A DNA stretch of 33,457 bases. It comes from Sphingobacterium sp. UBA2700. GTDB lineage: Bacteria > Bacteroidota > Bacteroidia > Sphingobacteriales > Sphingobacteriaceae. Both the position numbers and the translations under genes were made by a program. Location of the stretch: positions 467,089-500,545 of the forward strand of contig DELI01000005.1 of assembly GCA_002354335.1 (NCBI GenBank). Reading direction: 5' to 3'. This document shows positions 22,445 to 31,268 of the stretch, one piece after another. Positions within the stretch are counted from its first letter, which is position 1; every line of letters begins with the position of its first letter. Below the pieces are notes generated by a model. That model made no database searches. It saw only the letters and a list, made by a program, of their open reading frames with translations, and was not told where the DNA came from.

Positions 22445-24601
22445 TTATTCGCTAATACCTTCCAACTTCAGTAAAAACGAATAGTTTAATGCGACGTCTT
22501 TCAGGTAGTCGAAACGACCAGACGCACCACCATGACCATAGTCCATATCGGTTTTTAGTAGGATTATATTATTGCCTTTCTTCACTTTGCGCAACTTCGC
22601 AACCCATTTTGCAGGTTCAAAATATTGCACTTGCGAGTCGTGTAAGCCTGTAGTCACCAGAAGATTTGGATATTCTTTGGCTTCTATATTTTCGTATGGA
22701 GAATAAGACTTCATATAGTCGTACGCTTCTTTGTTGTTCGGATTTCCCCACTCGTCGTATTCATTCGTCGTTAAAGGGATGGTTTCATCCAACATGGTGT
22801 TCACCACGTCTACAAAAGGAACCTGAGCAATGACTCCGTTCCATAAGCTTGGAGCCATGTTGATGATAGCGCCCATCAATAGTCCGCCGGCACTTCCGCC
22901 TTGCGCATATAAGTGCTCGTTGGAGGTATATTTCTGATCGATCAAGAACTGTCCGCAGTCGATAAAGTCGGTGAAGGTATTCTTTTTCTTCATCATCTTA
23001 CCATCCTCATACCACTGACGTCCCATTTCTTCACCACCACGGATATGTGCAATGGCGTAGATAAAGCCGCGGTCTAAGAGTGAAAGGCGCCCGGAGTTGA
23101 AGCTTGGATCCATCGAAGCACCATACGATCCATATGCATATAATAATAATGGTGCCTGTCCATCTTTTTTTGTTCCTTTTTTATAGACAAGGGAAACGGG
23201 AATCTGCACGCCGTCTTTCGCTTTCGCCATGATACGCTCCGTTACATATTGCCCTGCATCGTATCCTCCCAAAACCTCCTGCTGTTTCAGCAAGGTTTTC
23301 TCCTTTGTTTTCATGTCGTAATCAAAGGTCGATGATGGAGTGACCAATGACGTGTATCCATAGCGAAGAACATCCGAATTATACTCGGCGTTTGTGCTCG
23401 GATAGACCGTATATGCAGCCTCGCCGAAGTCTAGGTAATGTTGTGAATTATCTTTCAAATTGCGGATAGCCAAGTTCGTTAAACCATTCTTGCGTTCAGA
23501 AATCGCTAAATAATTGGCAAACTCATCGATGCCTTCGATTAAAACGTCCTCACGATGCGGGATATATTCTTTCCAATTTTCTTTTCCGGGTTTGTCTAAT
23601 GGCGCCTCCATAATTTTGAAATTCTTCGCCTGATCGTTTGTATGAATCAAGAAACGATCTGCCAGTGGCGTCACATTGTATAGCACATCTTTTATACGCG
23701 GCTGAAAAACAGTAAAGCTTGCAGTAGGTTGGTCGGCTTTAATAAATCGGGTTTCTGAACTCAAAGTACCGCCAGAATAAATAAAAATATATTTATCGTC
23801 CTTCGATTTCCATACACCGATATAGTTGGTATTGTCCTTTTCATCATAGACCACGACATCGTTGCTGCTCGGTTGACCAAGGCTATGTCTTTTGATTTTT
23901 TCGCTTAATAGGGTTACCGGATGCTTCGCTGTATAAAACAAGGTCTTGTTATCGGCTGCCCATACCGGGTCTCCTGAAGTTTTCGAAATTCTATCCTTCA
24001 ATATTTCGCCCGTCTCCAGATTCTTCACATGGATCACATATTCTCTTCTTGAAACCGTATCCACCCCATAGGCGATCATCTTGTTGTCTGGGCTGATTGC
24101 CATGCCCGATACCGCGTAATAAGGGAATCCCTCGGCCATCTCATCAACATTTAGGATCACCTCTTCAGGCGCATCCAAACTACCTTTTTTGCGACAGTAT
24201 TTATAGTATTGCTTTCCTTCCTCAGTTTTACGGTAGTAATAGTACCCGTTCATCAAATAAGGAACAGACTCGTCCGCTTCCTTAATACGGTTTTTCATTT
24301 CCGTGAAGAGTTTGCTCTGTAGCGCCTCAGTATCCTTCATCATGGTATCCGTATAGGCGTTCTCCGCCTCTAGATAGGCCACGACTGCTGAAGAATCAGC
24401 TCCTTTCTTAAAATAGTCGTTCAGCCAATAGTAAGGATCATCGACCGACTCGCCATGGATAACGCGCTGATGTGCTTTTTCTGCCGCAACAGGGGCCGTA
24501 GCATCGGGCCATTTTATGGCCTTCTTATTGCTGTTCTTATCTGTAGAACAAGAAGATATCATAGTTGCTAAAATTAAACTTATTATCAATTTATTACTCA
24601 T
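22445..24601 (-). CDS. S9A prolyl oligopeptidase / oligopeptidase B-like lipoprotein
   Basis: 718 aa. Signal peptide with lipobox MISSC (C18), so it is exported and lipid-anchored, unlike cytoplasmic E. coli PtrB. The N-terminal part (about 40-100 and 100-440) forms the beta-propeller that screens substrates. The C-terminal alpha/beta-hydrolase carries the triad S570 (GGSAGG), D655 (GLHDSQV) and H690 (DYGHGG). Motifs GSYGASMDPSFN and AHIRGGEEMGRQWYEDGK are typical of oligopeptidase B, suggesting cleavage of short peptides after basic residues. All catalytic residues are intact. It is divergent from the S8 protease gene and shares its 119-bp promoter region. Confidence 0.94.
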   Translation of the reverse strand: MSNKLIISLILATMISSCSTDKNSNKKAIKWPDATAPVAAEKAHQRVIHGESVDDPYYWLNDYFKKGADSSAVVAYLEAENAYTDTMMKDTEALQSKLFTEMKNRIKEADESVPYLMNGYYYYRKTEEGKQYYKYCRKKGSLDAPEEVILNVDEMAEGFPYYAVSGMAISPDNKMIAYGVDTVSRREYVIHVKNLETGEILKDRISKTSGDPVWAADNKTLFYTAKHPVTLLSEKIKRHSLGQPSSNDVVVYDEKDNTNYIGVWKSKDDKYIFIYSGGTLSSETRFIKADQPTASFTVFQPRIKDVLYNVTPLADRFLIHTNDQAKNFKIMEAPLDKPGKENWKEYIPHREDVLIEGIDEFANYLAISERKNGLTNLAIRNLKDNSQHYLDFGEAAYTVYPSTNAEYNSDVLRYGYTSLVTPSSTFDYDMKTKEKTLLKQQEVLGGYDAGQYVTERIMAKAKDGVQIPVSLVYKKGTKKDGQAPLLLYAYGSYGASMDPSFNSGRLSLLDRGFIYAIAHIRGGEEMGRQWYEDGKMMKKKNTFTDFIDCGQFLIDQKYTSNEHLYAQGGSAGGLLMGAIINMAPSLWNGVIAQVPFVDVVNTMLDETIPLTTNEYDEWGNPNNKEAYDYMKSYSPYENIEAKEYPNLLVTTGLHDSQVQYFEPAKWVAKLRKVKKGNNIILLKTDMDYGHGGASGRFDYLKDVALNYSFLLKLEGISE

Positions 24602-24639
24602 ATCTAGTAAATGGTTTGTTTTGCAACGATAAAAATACT

Positions 24640-24647
24640 CAAAATTA
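24640..24647 (-). promoter_or_regulatory. S9 peptidase promoter -7 box
   Basis: TAATTTTG on the minus strand, with TTG 21 bases upstream (a good -33). Start near 24633, about 32 nt before the ATG. Confidence 0.65.
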
Positions 24648-24687
24648 GCCGCTTTTTAGATTTATTAACAATTCGCAAGCGGCGAAT
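24648..24687. promoter_or_regulatory. Inverted repeats between the divergent protease promoters
   Basis: GCCGCTT (24648-24654) and AAGCGGC (24677-24683) form a 7-bp inverted repeat, and ATTCGC (24671-24676)/GCGAAT (24682-24687) a tighter one. Both lie between the -7 boxes at 24640 and 24692, where a shared regulator would bind. Operator role is inference. Confidence 0.35.
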
Positions 24688-24691
24688 AAAT

Positions 24692-24699
24692 TATATTTG
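24692..24699 (+). promoter_or_regulatory. S8 peptidase promoter -7 box
   Basis: TATATTTG matches TAnnTTTG; start near 24706, 15 nt before the ATG at 24721. Confidence 0.6.
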
Positions 24700-24720
24700 C
24701 TAAAACATAAATTTTGAAAT

Positions 24721-26352
24721 ATGCATAAAACAAATAAACTATTATGCTACTTAGCGTTCGGACTTTTGCCGACATTTGGATTTGCCCAAGAAAAACAAGA
24801 TAAAGATGCCCCTCCCGCAAACTGGTATAACCTAGATTTCCAGAAAGACGGGGTAATGGGAATTAGTACAGAGAAAGCTTACGAATTATTGAAAGGCCGT
24901 AAATCTACGCCTGTCATCGTCGCGGTGTTAGATAGCGGTGTCGACATCAAACATGAGGATTTAAAAGATGTACTATGGACCAATCCGAAAGAGATTCCTG
25001 GCAATGGCAAGGACGATGATGGCAACGGTTATATCGACGATGTTCATGGTTGGAACTTTTTGGGAAATGCGAAGGGTGAAAACGTAACGTTCGACAACTT
25101 AGAAGTAACTCGCTTAATTCGTCTATACGAGCCTAAATACATATCTGTTCTTCCAACGACGCCTTTGTCGGAAAAGGAACGTAGAGAGTTTGTCGCTTAT
25201 CAGAAGATGATCACTGAATATACGTCTAAAATGGATGAAGCACAATTCGGAAACTTGAACTATGGCCGTTTGAAGGAAGAGTTCGATGGCATGATCAAAG
25301 GATTGAACAAAGAGCCTAAGGATATCACAAAGGCAGACTTAGATGCTTTCCAAGCTACTTCTGACCGCCAGAAGATGGCGATCCGCATTGCGAAAAAAGA
25401 ACTTGACAAAACATCGTTCGAGAAATTTTACGAAGACTTAAAGGAAGGTGCTACCTACTTCTCTAATCAGGTAGAGTATCATTTAAATAAGGAATACGAT
25501 TCTAGGCACATTGTTGGAGATAACTATGAGGATGCGACAGAACGTCACTATGGAAATAATGATGTTACGGGTCCAGATGCAGAGCACGGCACGCACGTAG
25601 CAGGTATTATTGGCGCGAAGCGCGACAATAAGCTGGGTGTAAACGGGGTTGCGAATAATGTACAGATTATGACCGTTAGAAATGTTCCTGATGGTGATGA
25701 GCGCGATAAAGATGTGGCAAACGCTATTCGTTATGCTGTAGATAATGGTGCTCGCGTAATCAACATGAGCTTCGGTAAAGGCTATGTATACAACAAGAAA
25801 ACGGTTGATGACGCTATCAAATATGCGGAATCCAAAGATGTTCTTTTAGTACATGCGGCAGGTAATGACTCGAAGGATAATGATGTCGTGAAGAACTACC
25901 CGATGAAATATTTCACAGACAGTCTAGACGCGGTGGTTGGTGAAGCGAAGAACTGGATTACCGTTGGTGCTACAGGTTGGAAAGTAGATGGCGACTTATT
26001 AGCGGAGTTTTCCAATTATGGTTACCGCAGTGTGGATGTATTCGCGCCGGGCGTAAAGATCAACTCTACCGTACCAGGTTCTAAATACAAAGACCAACAA
26101 GGAACAAGTATGGCATCGCCTGTTGTAGCAGGTTTGGCCGCATTAATTCGCTCATACTACCCTGACTTGACAGCAGCACAGGTTAAAGACGTGATTTTAA
26201 AGAGCGTAACGAAAGTAGATCAGAAAGTTAAGATCAAAGGAGAATCAGGTTCGAAGCGTGTTTATTTAGATGAAATCAGCGTAAGCGGCGGTGTTGTGAA
26301 TGCATACAAGGCGGTCGTAGAAGCTAATAAACTGTCTGCAAAGAAAAAGTAA
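24721..26352 (+). CDS. Secreted S8 (subtilisin-like) serine peptidase with large insert
   Basis: 543 aa. Signal peptide about residues 1-22 (cleavage near GFA). Catalytic triad: D71 in VAVLDSGVDIKHEDL, H289 in EHGTHVAGIIGA, S463 in GTSMASPVVAGLAAL; the oxyanion-hole Asn is N382 in HAAGND. About 218 residues separate D71 and H289, against about 32 in subtilisin BPN'. The insert (about 120-280) is charged and mostly helical by composition. An acidic segment NGKDDDGNGYIDD (about 95-107) looks like a calcium site. No separate propeptide domain is obvious, and there is no C-terminal sorting (Por) domain, so it is probably periplasmic or released. Confidence 0.94.
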   Translation: MHKTNKLLCYLAFGLLPTFGFAQEKQDKDAPPANWYNLDFQKDGVMGISTEKAYELLKGRKSTPVIVAVLDSGVDIKHEDLKDVLWTNPKEIPGNGKDDDGNGYIDDVHGWNFLGNAKGENVTFDNLEVTRLIRLYEPKYISVLPTTPLSEKERREFVAYQKMITEYTSKMDEAQFGNLNYGRLKEEFDGMIKGLNKEPKDITKADLDAFQATSDRQKMAIRIAKKELDKTSFEKFYEDLKEGATYFSNQVEYHLNKEYDSRHIVGDNYEDATERHYGNNDVTGPDAEHGTHVAGIIGAKRDNKLGVNGVANNVQIMTVRNVPDGDERDKDVANAIRYAVDNGARVINMSFGKGYVYNKKTVDDAIKYAESKDVLLVHAAGNDSKDNDVVKNYPMKYFTDSLDAVVGEAKNWITVGATGWKVDGDLLAEFSNYGYRSVDVFAPGVKINSTVPGSKYKDQQGTSMASPVVAGLAALIRSYYPDLTAAQVKDVILKSVTKVDQKVKIKGESGSKRVYLDEISVSGGVVNAYKAVVEANKLSAKKK

Positions 26353-26417
26353 AAAAATGTTAAATTTTTCACAATAATACTTTGTATCTTCCGTTTAGAT
26401 AATAAACATAAATCAAG

Positions 26418-26612
26418 ATGCTTATGGTGGAAAATTCTACTCCTGTAAAAGATGTAAATTACGAAGGTCTTGGTACAGACTTACATGAAGATACTCAACT
26501 AGAGGTTTTCGCTGAAAAGATCAAAAACTGCATTCAACAGATTGCAAAAGATCCAAACGAAAAGACGATAGAAAACATCCTCAACTACTCAAAGACATTT
26601 CGTAAATTATAA
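26418..26612 (+). CDS. Small acidic hypothetical protein
   Basis: 64 aa (or 62 from the second ATG at 26424). No signal or membrane segment. Residues 1-25 are acidic and polar; residues 26-64 look helical, with EVFAEKIKNCIQQIAKDPNEKTIENILNYSKTF. I do not recognise a family. The helix pattern resembles small conserved Bacteroidota proteins with such a C-terminal helix. Support for a real gene: a near-consensus promoter box TACTTTG at 26378-26384 and a terminator right after the stop. Confidence 0.65.
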   Translation: MLMVENSTPVKDVNYEGLGTDLHEDTQLEVFAEKIKNCIQQIAKDPNEKTIENILNYSKTFRKL

Positions 26613-26613
26613 G

Positions 26614-26650
26614 ACAAAGCCGTTCTAGAAAGAGCGGCTTTGTTCGTTTT
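26614..26650 (+). terminator. Terminator of the 64-aa protein gene
   Basis: ACAAAGCCG (26614-26622) pairs with CGGCTTTGT (26635-26643), followed by TCGTTTT. The loop contains the self-complementary TTCTAGAA. Confidence 0.8.
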
Positions 26651-26700
26651 AGTAGTATTTAGTAGTTAGTAGTTAGTAGTTAGTAGTTAGTAGTTAGACC
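26650..26700 (+). repeat. Tandem TAGTAGT heptad repeat
   Basis: Five perfect TAGTAGT units at 26660-26694, preceded by TAGTAGTATT and followed by TAGACC. The purest run of the heptad family in the window, directly after a terminator. Confidence 0.85.
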
Positions 26701-26717
26701 CAAAGTTGCTAGTGTTC

Positions 26718-26760
26718 TCGAACCAGGAAAGAAAAGATTTAAGGATTGGCAGGATATTGG
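26718..26760. repeat. GAACCAGGAAAG dispersed repeat, second copy
   Basis: TCGAACCAGGAAAGAAAAG is followed by GATTTAAGGATTGGCAGGAT. As at 3256, a gap of about 35 bases leads to AGGTCTTTATACTAA (26797 onward) and TACTAAC heptads, so the composite element is present in full. Confidence 0.7.
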
Positions 26761-26803
26761 TTTGCCTTATAAACGTGCGCAATATTGTCCACCAAAGGTC
26801 TTT

Positions 26804-26875
26804 ATACTAAATACTAAGTACTAACTACTAATCCAACCATAAGTCTAAATACTAACTACTAAATACTAACTACTA
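26804..26875 (-). repeat. Heptad repeat overlapping the tolC stop codon
   Basis: On the minus strand the tolC TAG stop (26875-26873) is the first of many phased units: TAGTAGT, TAGTATT, TAGTAGT, TAGTATT, TAGACTT, then a second block at 26804-26832. Confidence 0.78.
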
Positions 26876-28177
26876 ATTCAGATCTATATTCCCAATAATC
26901 TCTTTCAACTGCAGTTCTGAGAGCTTTGCTTGGAGTTTAGCGGTGTTGAATCGGGATACGGCGTTGATGAAATTCTCCTGGGCGTCGCGGAATTCGACAG
27001 CGGAGATGGAGCCTATCTTATATTTTTCTAGGGTAATGTTTAAGTTTTGGCGAGCAATATCCTCATTCGTCTCTTCGAGGCGCGCTAGGGATAGGTTTGT
27101 TTGGTAAGTTTGGAATGCGGTTGCAATTGCCGTGTTGATGGTTAGATTCTGTTGTTCGATCAGCAGGTCGGCGCTTTCAATCTGGATTTTTGCGACGCGT
27201 TCGTTGCGTCGTTGGTTGAAGCCGTCGAAGATATTGACCGAAGCCGTAACGCCGTAGTTTAATCCGCGCGAGTTGGATTGGGAAACGAATCCCAGGCTGG
27301 ATTCCGTTTCGGCGAAATTATAACCGGTATTGAGCCGAACCGTTGGATAACGTGCGGCTTTCACTCTTTTCAGTTCCAATTCAGCCATTCTCCGGTTGAT
27401 TGAGATAAGCTGCAGATCGGGGTTATGTTGCTTGGCTTTCTGCATGAGTTCATCAAGAATCAAGGTATCATCGTATTCTACATCGCGTTCTACATCAAAC
27501 TCTATACTGAGGTCGCGCGCCATCAGGCTATTTAAGGTAATCTTCAGATTCTTTACGACATCAGCCTGACGTAGGCGACTGGACTCATCCTCATTCAAAT
27601 TCACCTGCACATTCAGCACTTCCAAGCGTGAGGCTTTACCAATGGAAAACCTATTCTCTGCAGTCTGCAACCTCTCTTTCGAGATGATAATACTGGAGTC
27701 AATTGCTTGCAAGAGGTTGTTCTGCTCAACAATGGTGAAGTAAGTGGATATCACTTCCGAAACTTTATTTAATATCGTACGCTTCAATTCGACCTCACCG
27801 AGCTTCTGATTTTCCTTTAAGATATCATAGCGCGAAAACATGCCTAGTCCATCAAAGATGGTCCAGCCAATGCTTACACCATAGTTCATACTGTTGTTCT
27901 TCGCATTCTTCAAAGAGCGTTGCTCGCCCGAGGCTTGGGTCTGCGTAGAGTTTTGAAGATTGTTATTTTGAGAAAAATTACCCGTAACAGTCGGCAACAT
28001 TCCGGCATTGCCGTAAGTTACATTCTCTTGCGCAACGCGTAGGTCGTTCTGCGAAAGCTTGATTTCAAAGTTATTTTCTAAAGCAGTTTCCACTGCTTCC
28101 CTGACCGTCAACAGTCCTTGTGCCCGAGAGATCGACACAAAGCACACAATAAAGGAAAGGACAGCAACTATTCTCAT
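26873..28177 (-). CDS. TolC-family outer membrane efflux protein
   Basis: 434 aa from the ATG at 28177; the longer TTG start at 28201 lies inside the pump gene and precedes the signal peptide, so I reject it. Signal peptide MRIVAVLSFIVCFVSISRA. Two tandem TolC/OEP repeats are visible, each starting with a helix like LTVREAVETALENNFEIKLSQNDL or ILDELMQKAKQHNPDLQLISINRR, and each with a strand such as NYGVSIGWTIFDG and NYGVTASVNIFDGF. It forms the outer-membrane channel for the efflux system. It begins 4 bases after the pump stop. Its TAG stop is part of the heptad repeat. Confidence 0.94.
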   Translation of the reverse strand: MRIVAVLSFIVCFVSISRAQGLLTVREAVETALENNFEIKLSQNDLRVAQENVTYGNAGMLPTVTGNFSQNNNLQNSTQTQASGEQRSLKNAKNNSMNYGVSIGWTIFDGLGMFSRYDILKENQKLGEVELKRTILNKVSEVISTYFTIVEQNNLLQAIDSSIIISKERLQTAENRFSIGKASRLEVLNVQVNLNEDESSRLRQADVVKNLKITLNSLMARDLSIEFDVERDVEYDDTLILDELMQKAKQHNPDLQLISINRRMAELELKRVKAARYPTVRLNTGYNFAETESSLGFVSQSNSRGLNYGVTASVNIFDGFNQRRNERVAKIQIESADLLIEQQNLTINTAIATAFQTYQTNLSLARLEETNEDIARQNLNITLEKYKIGSISAVEFRDAQENFINAVSRFNTAKLQAKLSELQLKEIIGNIDLN

Positions 28178-28181
28178 GTTA

Positions 28182-31100
28182 TTATTCTTCAATTTGATCA
28201 AAATCTGGATGTGGCTTCTTGTTTCTGGAAAGCATTAAGTAGAACGCCGGGATTACAAACAAGGTTAACACTAAGGAGAACATCGTTCCACCCACGATGA
28301 CCACCCCCATACCCATACGGCTGGTCGATGCTGCCCCTAAAGATAATGCAATCGGCAATGCCCCTAAGGCAATGGCTAAAGACGTCATCAAGATGGGTCT
28401 TAAGCGTGATTCAGAAGCGACTACCACTGCTTCGTATTTCTTGTACCCTTGTTCGCGTAATTGATTGGCAAATTCAACAATCAGAATACCGTTCTTCGTC
28501 ACGAGACCAATCAACATGATGGTTCCAATCTGACTGAAGATGTTCCAGGACTGCCCGAATAGCCATAATGAGAACATCGCGCCTGCCACGGCCATCGGCA
28601 CGGTAATCAGGATAATAATCGGATCGATGAAGCTTTCGAACTGTGCTGCAAGGATCAAAAAGATCAGTAGCACCGCTAAACCAAATGCAAACATTGTGTT
28701 CGACCCACTCTCTACAAAATCTCGAGATTCACCTCCTAGGTCGGTTGTAAAGGTTTCGTCCAATACTTTTTCTTTGACGCGTTCCATGGCATCAATACCG
28801 TCGCCCATGCTTCGTCCAGGTGCAAGACCTGCAGATACGGTAGCAGACATGTAACGGTTATTATGGTAAAGCTGTGGTGGGCTGCTACGCTCTTCCAGCT
28901 CCACAATATTGTCTAACTGTATCAGCTCGCCACGACTATTCTTTACGAAGATAGCAGCTAAATCCATTGGTGTAGCGCGATCAGCGCGGTCAAACTGCCC
29001 CATGACCTGATATTGCTTGCCATTCATCATGAAGTATCCAAAGCGCTGTCCCGCTAGAGACATTTGTAGCGTTTGGGCAACATCTAAGACCGACACCCCA
29101 AGTGTCTGCGCTTTTTCACGATCAATCGATACATAGACCTCTGGTTTATTGAACTTCAAGTTCACATCGGTCATCGAGAAGGTGTTCTCCTTCGTCAACT
29201 CGTCCATGAATTCCGGAATCTTCTCTTCCAATTTTTGGAAATTAGGAGCTTGAATGATGTACTGTATTGGCAGACCTCCACGTCGGTTTACTGAGATAGT
29301 CGGCTGCTGAGAAACAGCGACACGTCCTTCGGAATAGCCACGTGTTAATCGGGATAGGTCGTCAGCAATCTCCGCCTGACTTCGCTCGCGTTCGTCTGGC
29401 TGCACTAATCCCAAGCGTACGAAACCCGAGTTGGAAGATGCAGACCCAAAGCCCGGAGAAGTGATCACCAAACTGACTTTCTTCTCAGGTACCGAATCGT
29501 TGATCAACATGGTCAGATCGGTCATAAATCGATCCATATAATCGTATGAAACACCCTCTGGAGCAGTAACCCTTAAACTGATGTAACTTCTATCATCATA
29601 GGGAGCTGTTTCCTTCGGTAAGAGCTGGTAGAATAAATAGATTAATGCGAAACAGCCGATAATCGTAGCGAAGCTTAGCCATCTATGCTTCAGGAAGCCT
29701 TTTAATGCGCCAGCGTATTCGGTATTCATCATCTCGAAATACTTCTCCGTCCGCATGTAGAATTTAGATTTCTTTTGCTCGCCACCTTTCATCAGGTAGG
29801 CATTCAGCATCGGGGTCAAGGTTAAAGATACGAAGGCCGATATGAGGACAGCAGCCCCGATGACGACCCCAAACTCTCGAAATAGACGGCCTACGAAGCC
29901 CTCTAAGAAGATAACAGGTAGGAAGACGGCCGCTAGGGTGATAGAGATCGAAATAACGGCAAAGAAGATCTCATTGGATCCTTTGATCGCCGCCTGAATA
30001 GGCGACATCCCCTCCTCTACCTTTTTGAAGATGTTCTCCGTGACGACAATACCGTCATCCACCACCAGCCCCGTGGCGAGTACGATGGCTAACAAGGTCA
30101 AAACGTTGATGGAGAACCCGCATAGATACATGATAAAGAATGTAGCAATTAGGGATACGGGGATATCAATCAAAGGCCTGAAGGCAATCGACCAATTACG
30201 GAAGAAGATATAGATAATCAGAACTACTAATACAATAGCGATCAAAAGGGTTTCCACAACTTCCAACACGGCTTTCTTCACGAAGAGCGTATTATCGATT
30301 GCAATATTGAGTTCAAAGCCTTCCGGCAATTCATTCTGCAGTTTGTCGTATTCTTTATAGAATTGTTCTGCAATCTCTAGGTAGTTGGTGCCTGGTTGTG
30401 GAATAATAGCTAAACTCACCATGGGGTATCCCGAGTCTGACATCTTCGTTTCGAAGTTCTCAGCCTCTAAGGCGGCATTTCCCACATCGCCTAACTTAAC
30501 CACACGGTTATTATCTGCACGGATGATGATGTTATTGAACTCTTCTTCGGAAGCGAGGTTACCAATGGTTTTAATAGCAAGCTCGGTATTAGCACCCGTG
30601 AGTTTACCGGAGGGCAACTCGACATTCTGCGTATTCAGTGCCGCTCTAACATCTAATACCGTCAAGCCGTAAGAAGCTAGCTTGTTCGGGTCGATCCAAA
30701 GACGCATGGCGTATTTACGCTGCCCCCATATTTGGACAGAACTTACGCCTGGGATTGTCTGTAGCCTTTGTGCAATGACATTCTCTGCATAATCCGATAA
30801 TTCAAGTACATTTCTTGTTGCACTCTGCATCGTCATGGTGATAATCGGTTCAGAGTCCGCATCAGCTTTAGACACCACCGGTGCGGCATCAATATCTTGA
30901 GGTAGATTCCGCTGCGCTTGTGATACTTTATCACGGACGTCATTCGCTGCTTCCTCTAAGTTTTTCCCTAAATTAAATTCAATGGTGATATTACTGGAAC
31001 CCTGATTGGACGATGATGAAATATTACGAATCCCATCAATGGAGTTGATTGACTTTTCTAAGGGTTCTGTAATCTGCGACTCGATAATATCCGCATTGGC

Positions 31101-31259
31101 TCCGGCATAGCTCGTACGTACCGAAATCTGCGCTGGATCAATAGAAGGATATTCCCGGACACCTAAAAAGGTATAGCCGATGATTCCAAACAGGATCAGC
31201 ACAAGGTTCATGACGATAGCCAGAACGGGTCTTTTGATACTTATGGTAGATAAACTCAT
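28182..31259 (-). CDS. RND multidrug-type efflux pump, inner-membrane permease
   Basis: 1025 aa, typical of the HAE-1/AcrB group. Twelve transmembrane segments are expected: one at residues about 9-29, clusters at about 330-470 and 520-540, then about 850-1010. Proton-relay residues are present: the paired Asp in GLVVDDGIVVTENIF (TM4) and the Lys in GLVTKNGILIVEFANQ (TM10). Two large periplasmic loops carry porter and docking domains. The substrate cannot be predicted; lack of heavy-metal (CusA-type) residues favours hydrophobic compounds. It lies between the adaptor gene (9 bases) and tolC (4 bases) in one operon. Confidence 0.95.
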   Translation of the reverse strand: MSLSTISIKRPVLAIVMNLVLILFGIIGYTFLGVREYPSIDPAQISVRTSYAGANADIIESQITEPLEKSINSIDGIRNISSSSNQGSSNITIEFNLGKNLEEAANDVRDKVSQAQRNLPQDIDAAPVVSKADADSEPIITMTMQSATRNVLELSDYAENVIAQRLQTIPGVSSVQIWGQRKYAMRLWIDPNKLASYGLTVLDVRAALNTQNVELPSGKLTGANTELAIKTIGNLASEEEFNNIIIRADNNRVVKLGDVGNAALEAENFETKMSDSGYPMVSLAIIPQPGTNYLEIAEQFYKEYDKLQNELPEGFELNIAIDNTLFVKKAVLEVVETLLIAIVLVVLIIYIFFRNWSIAFRPLIDIPVSLIATFFIMYLCGFSINVLTLLAIVLATGLVVDDGIVVTENIFKKVEEGMSPIQAAIKGSNEIFFAVISISITLAAVFLPVIFLEGFVGRLFREFGVVIGAAVLISAFVSLTLTPMLNAYLMKGGEQKKSKFYMRTEKYFEMMNTEYAGALKGFLKHRWLSFATIIGCFALIYLFYQLLPKETAPYDDRSYISLRVTAPEGVSYDYMDRFMTDLTMLINDSVPEKKVSLVITSPGFGSASSNSGFVRLGLVQPDERERSQAEIADDLSRLTRGYSEGRVAVSQQPTISVNRRGGLPIQYIIQAPNFQKLEEKIPEFMDELTKENTFSMTDVNLKFNKPEVYVSIDREKAQTLGVSVLDVAQTLQMSLAGQRFGYFMMNGKQYQVMGQFDRADRATPMDLAAIFVKNSRGELIQLDNIVELEERSSPPQLYHNNRYMSATVSAGLAPGRSMGDGIDAMERVKEKVLDETFTTDLGGESRDFVESGSNTMFAFGLAVLLIFLILAAQFESFIDPIIILITVPMAVAGAMFSLWLFGQSWNIFSQIGTIMLIGLVTKNGILIVEFANQLREQGYKKYEAVVVASESRLRPILMTSLAIALGALPIALSLGAASTSRMGMGVVIVGGTMFSLVLTLFVIPAFYLMLSRNKKPHPDFDQIEE

Positions 31260-31268
31260 TTTCCTTTG

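Noticed and set aside
26650..26700. TAGTAGT array considered as assembly error or phase-variable coding repeat
   Set aside because: It is outside any ORF, and the same family recurs at many 3' ends with different units, which argues for a natural repeat rather than an artefact.
28178..28201. TTG start extending tolC into the pump gene
   Set aside because: The ATG at 28177 starts a perfect signal peptide; the extension would place polar residues in front of it.
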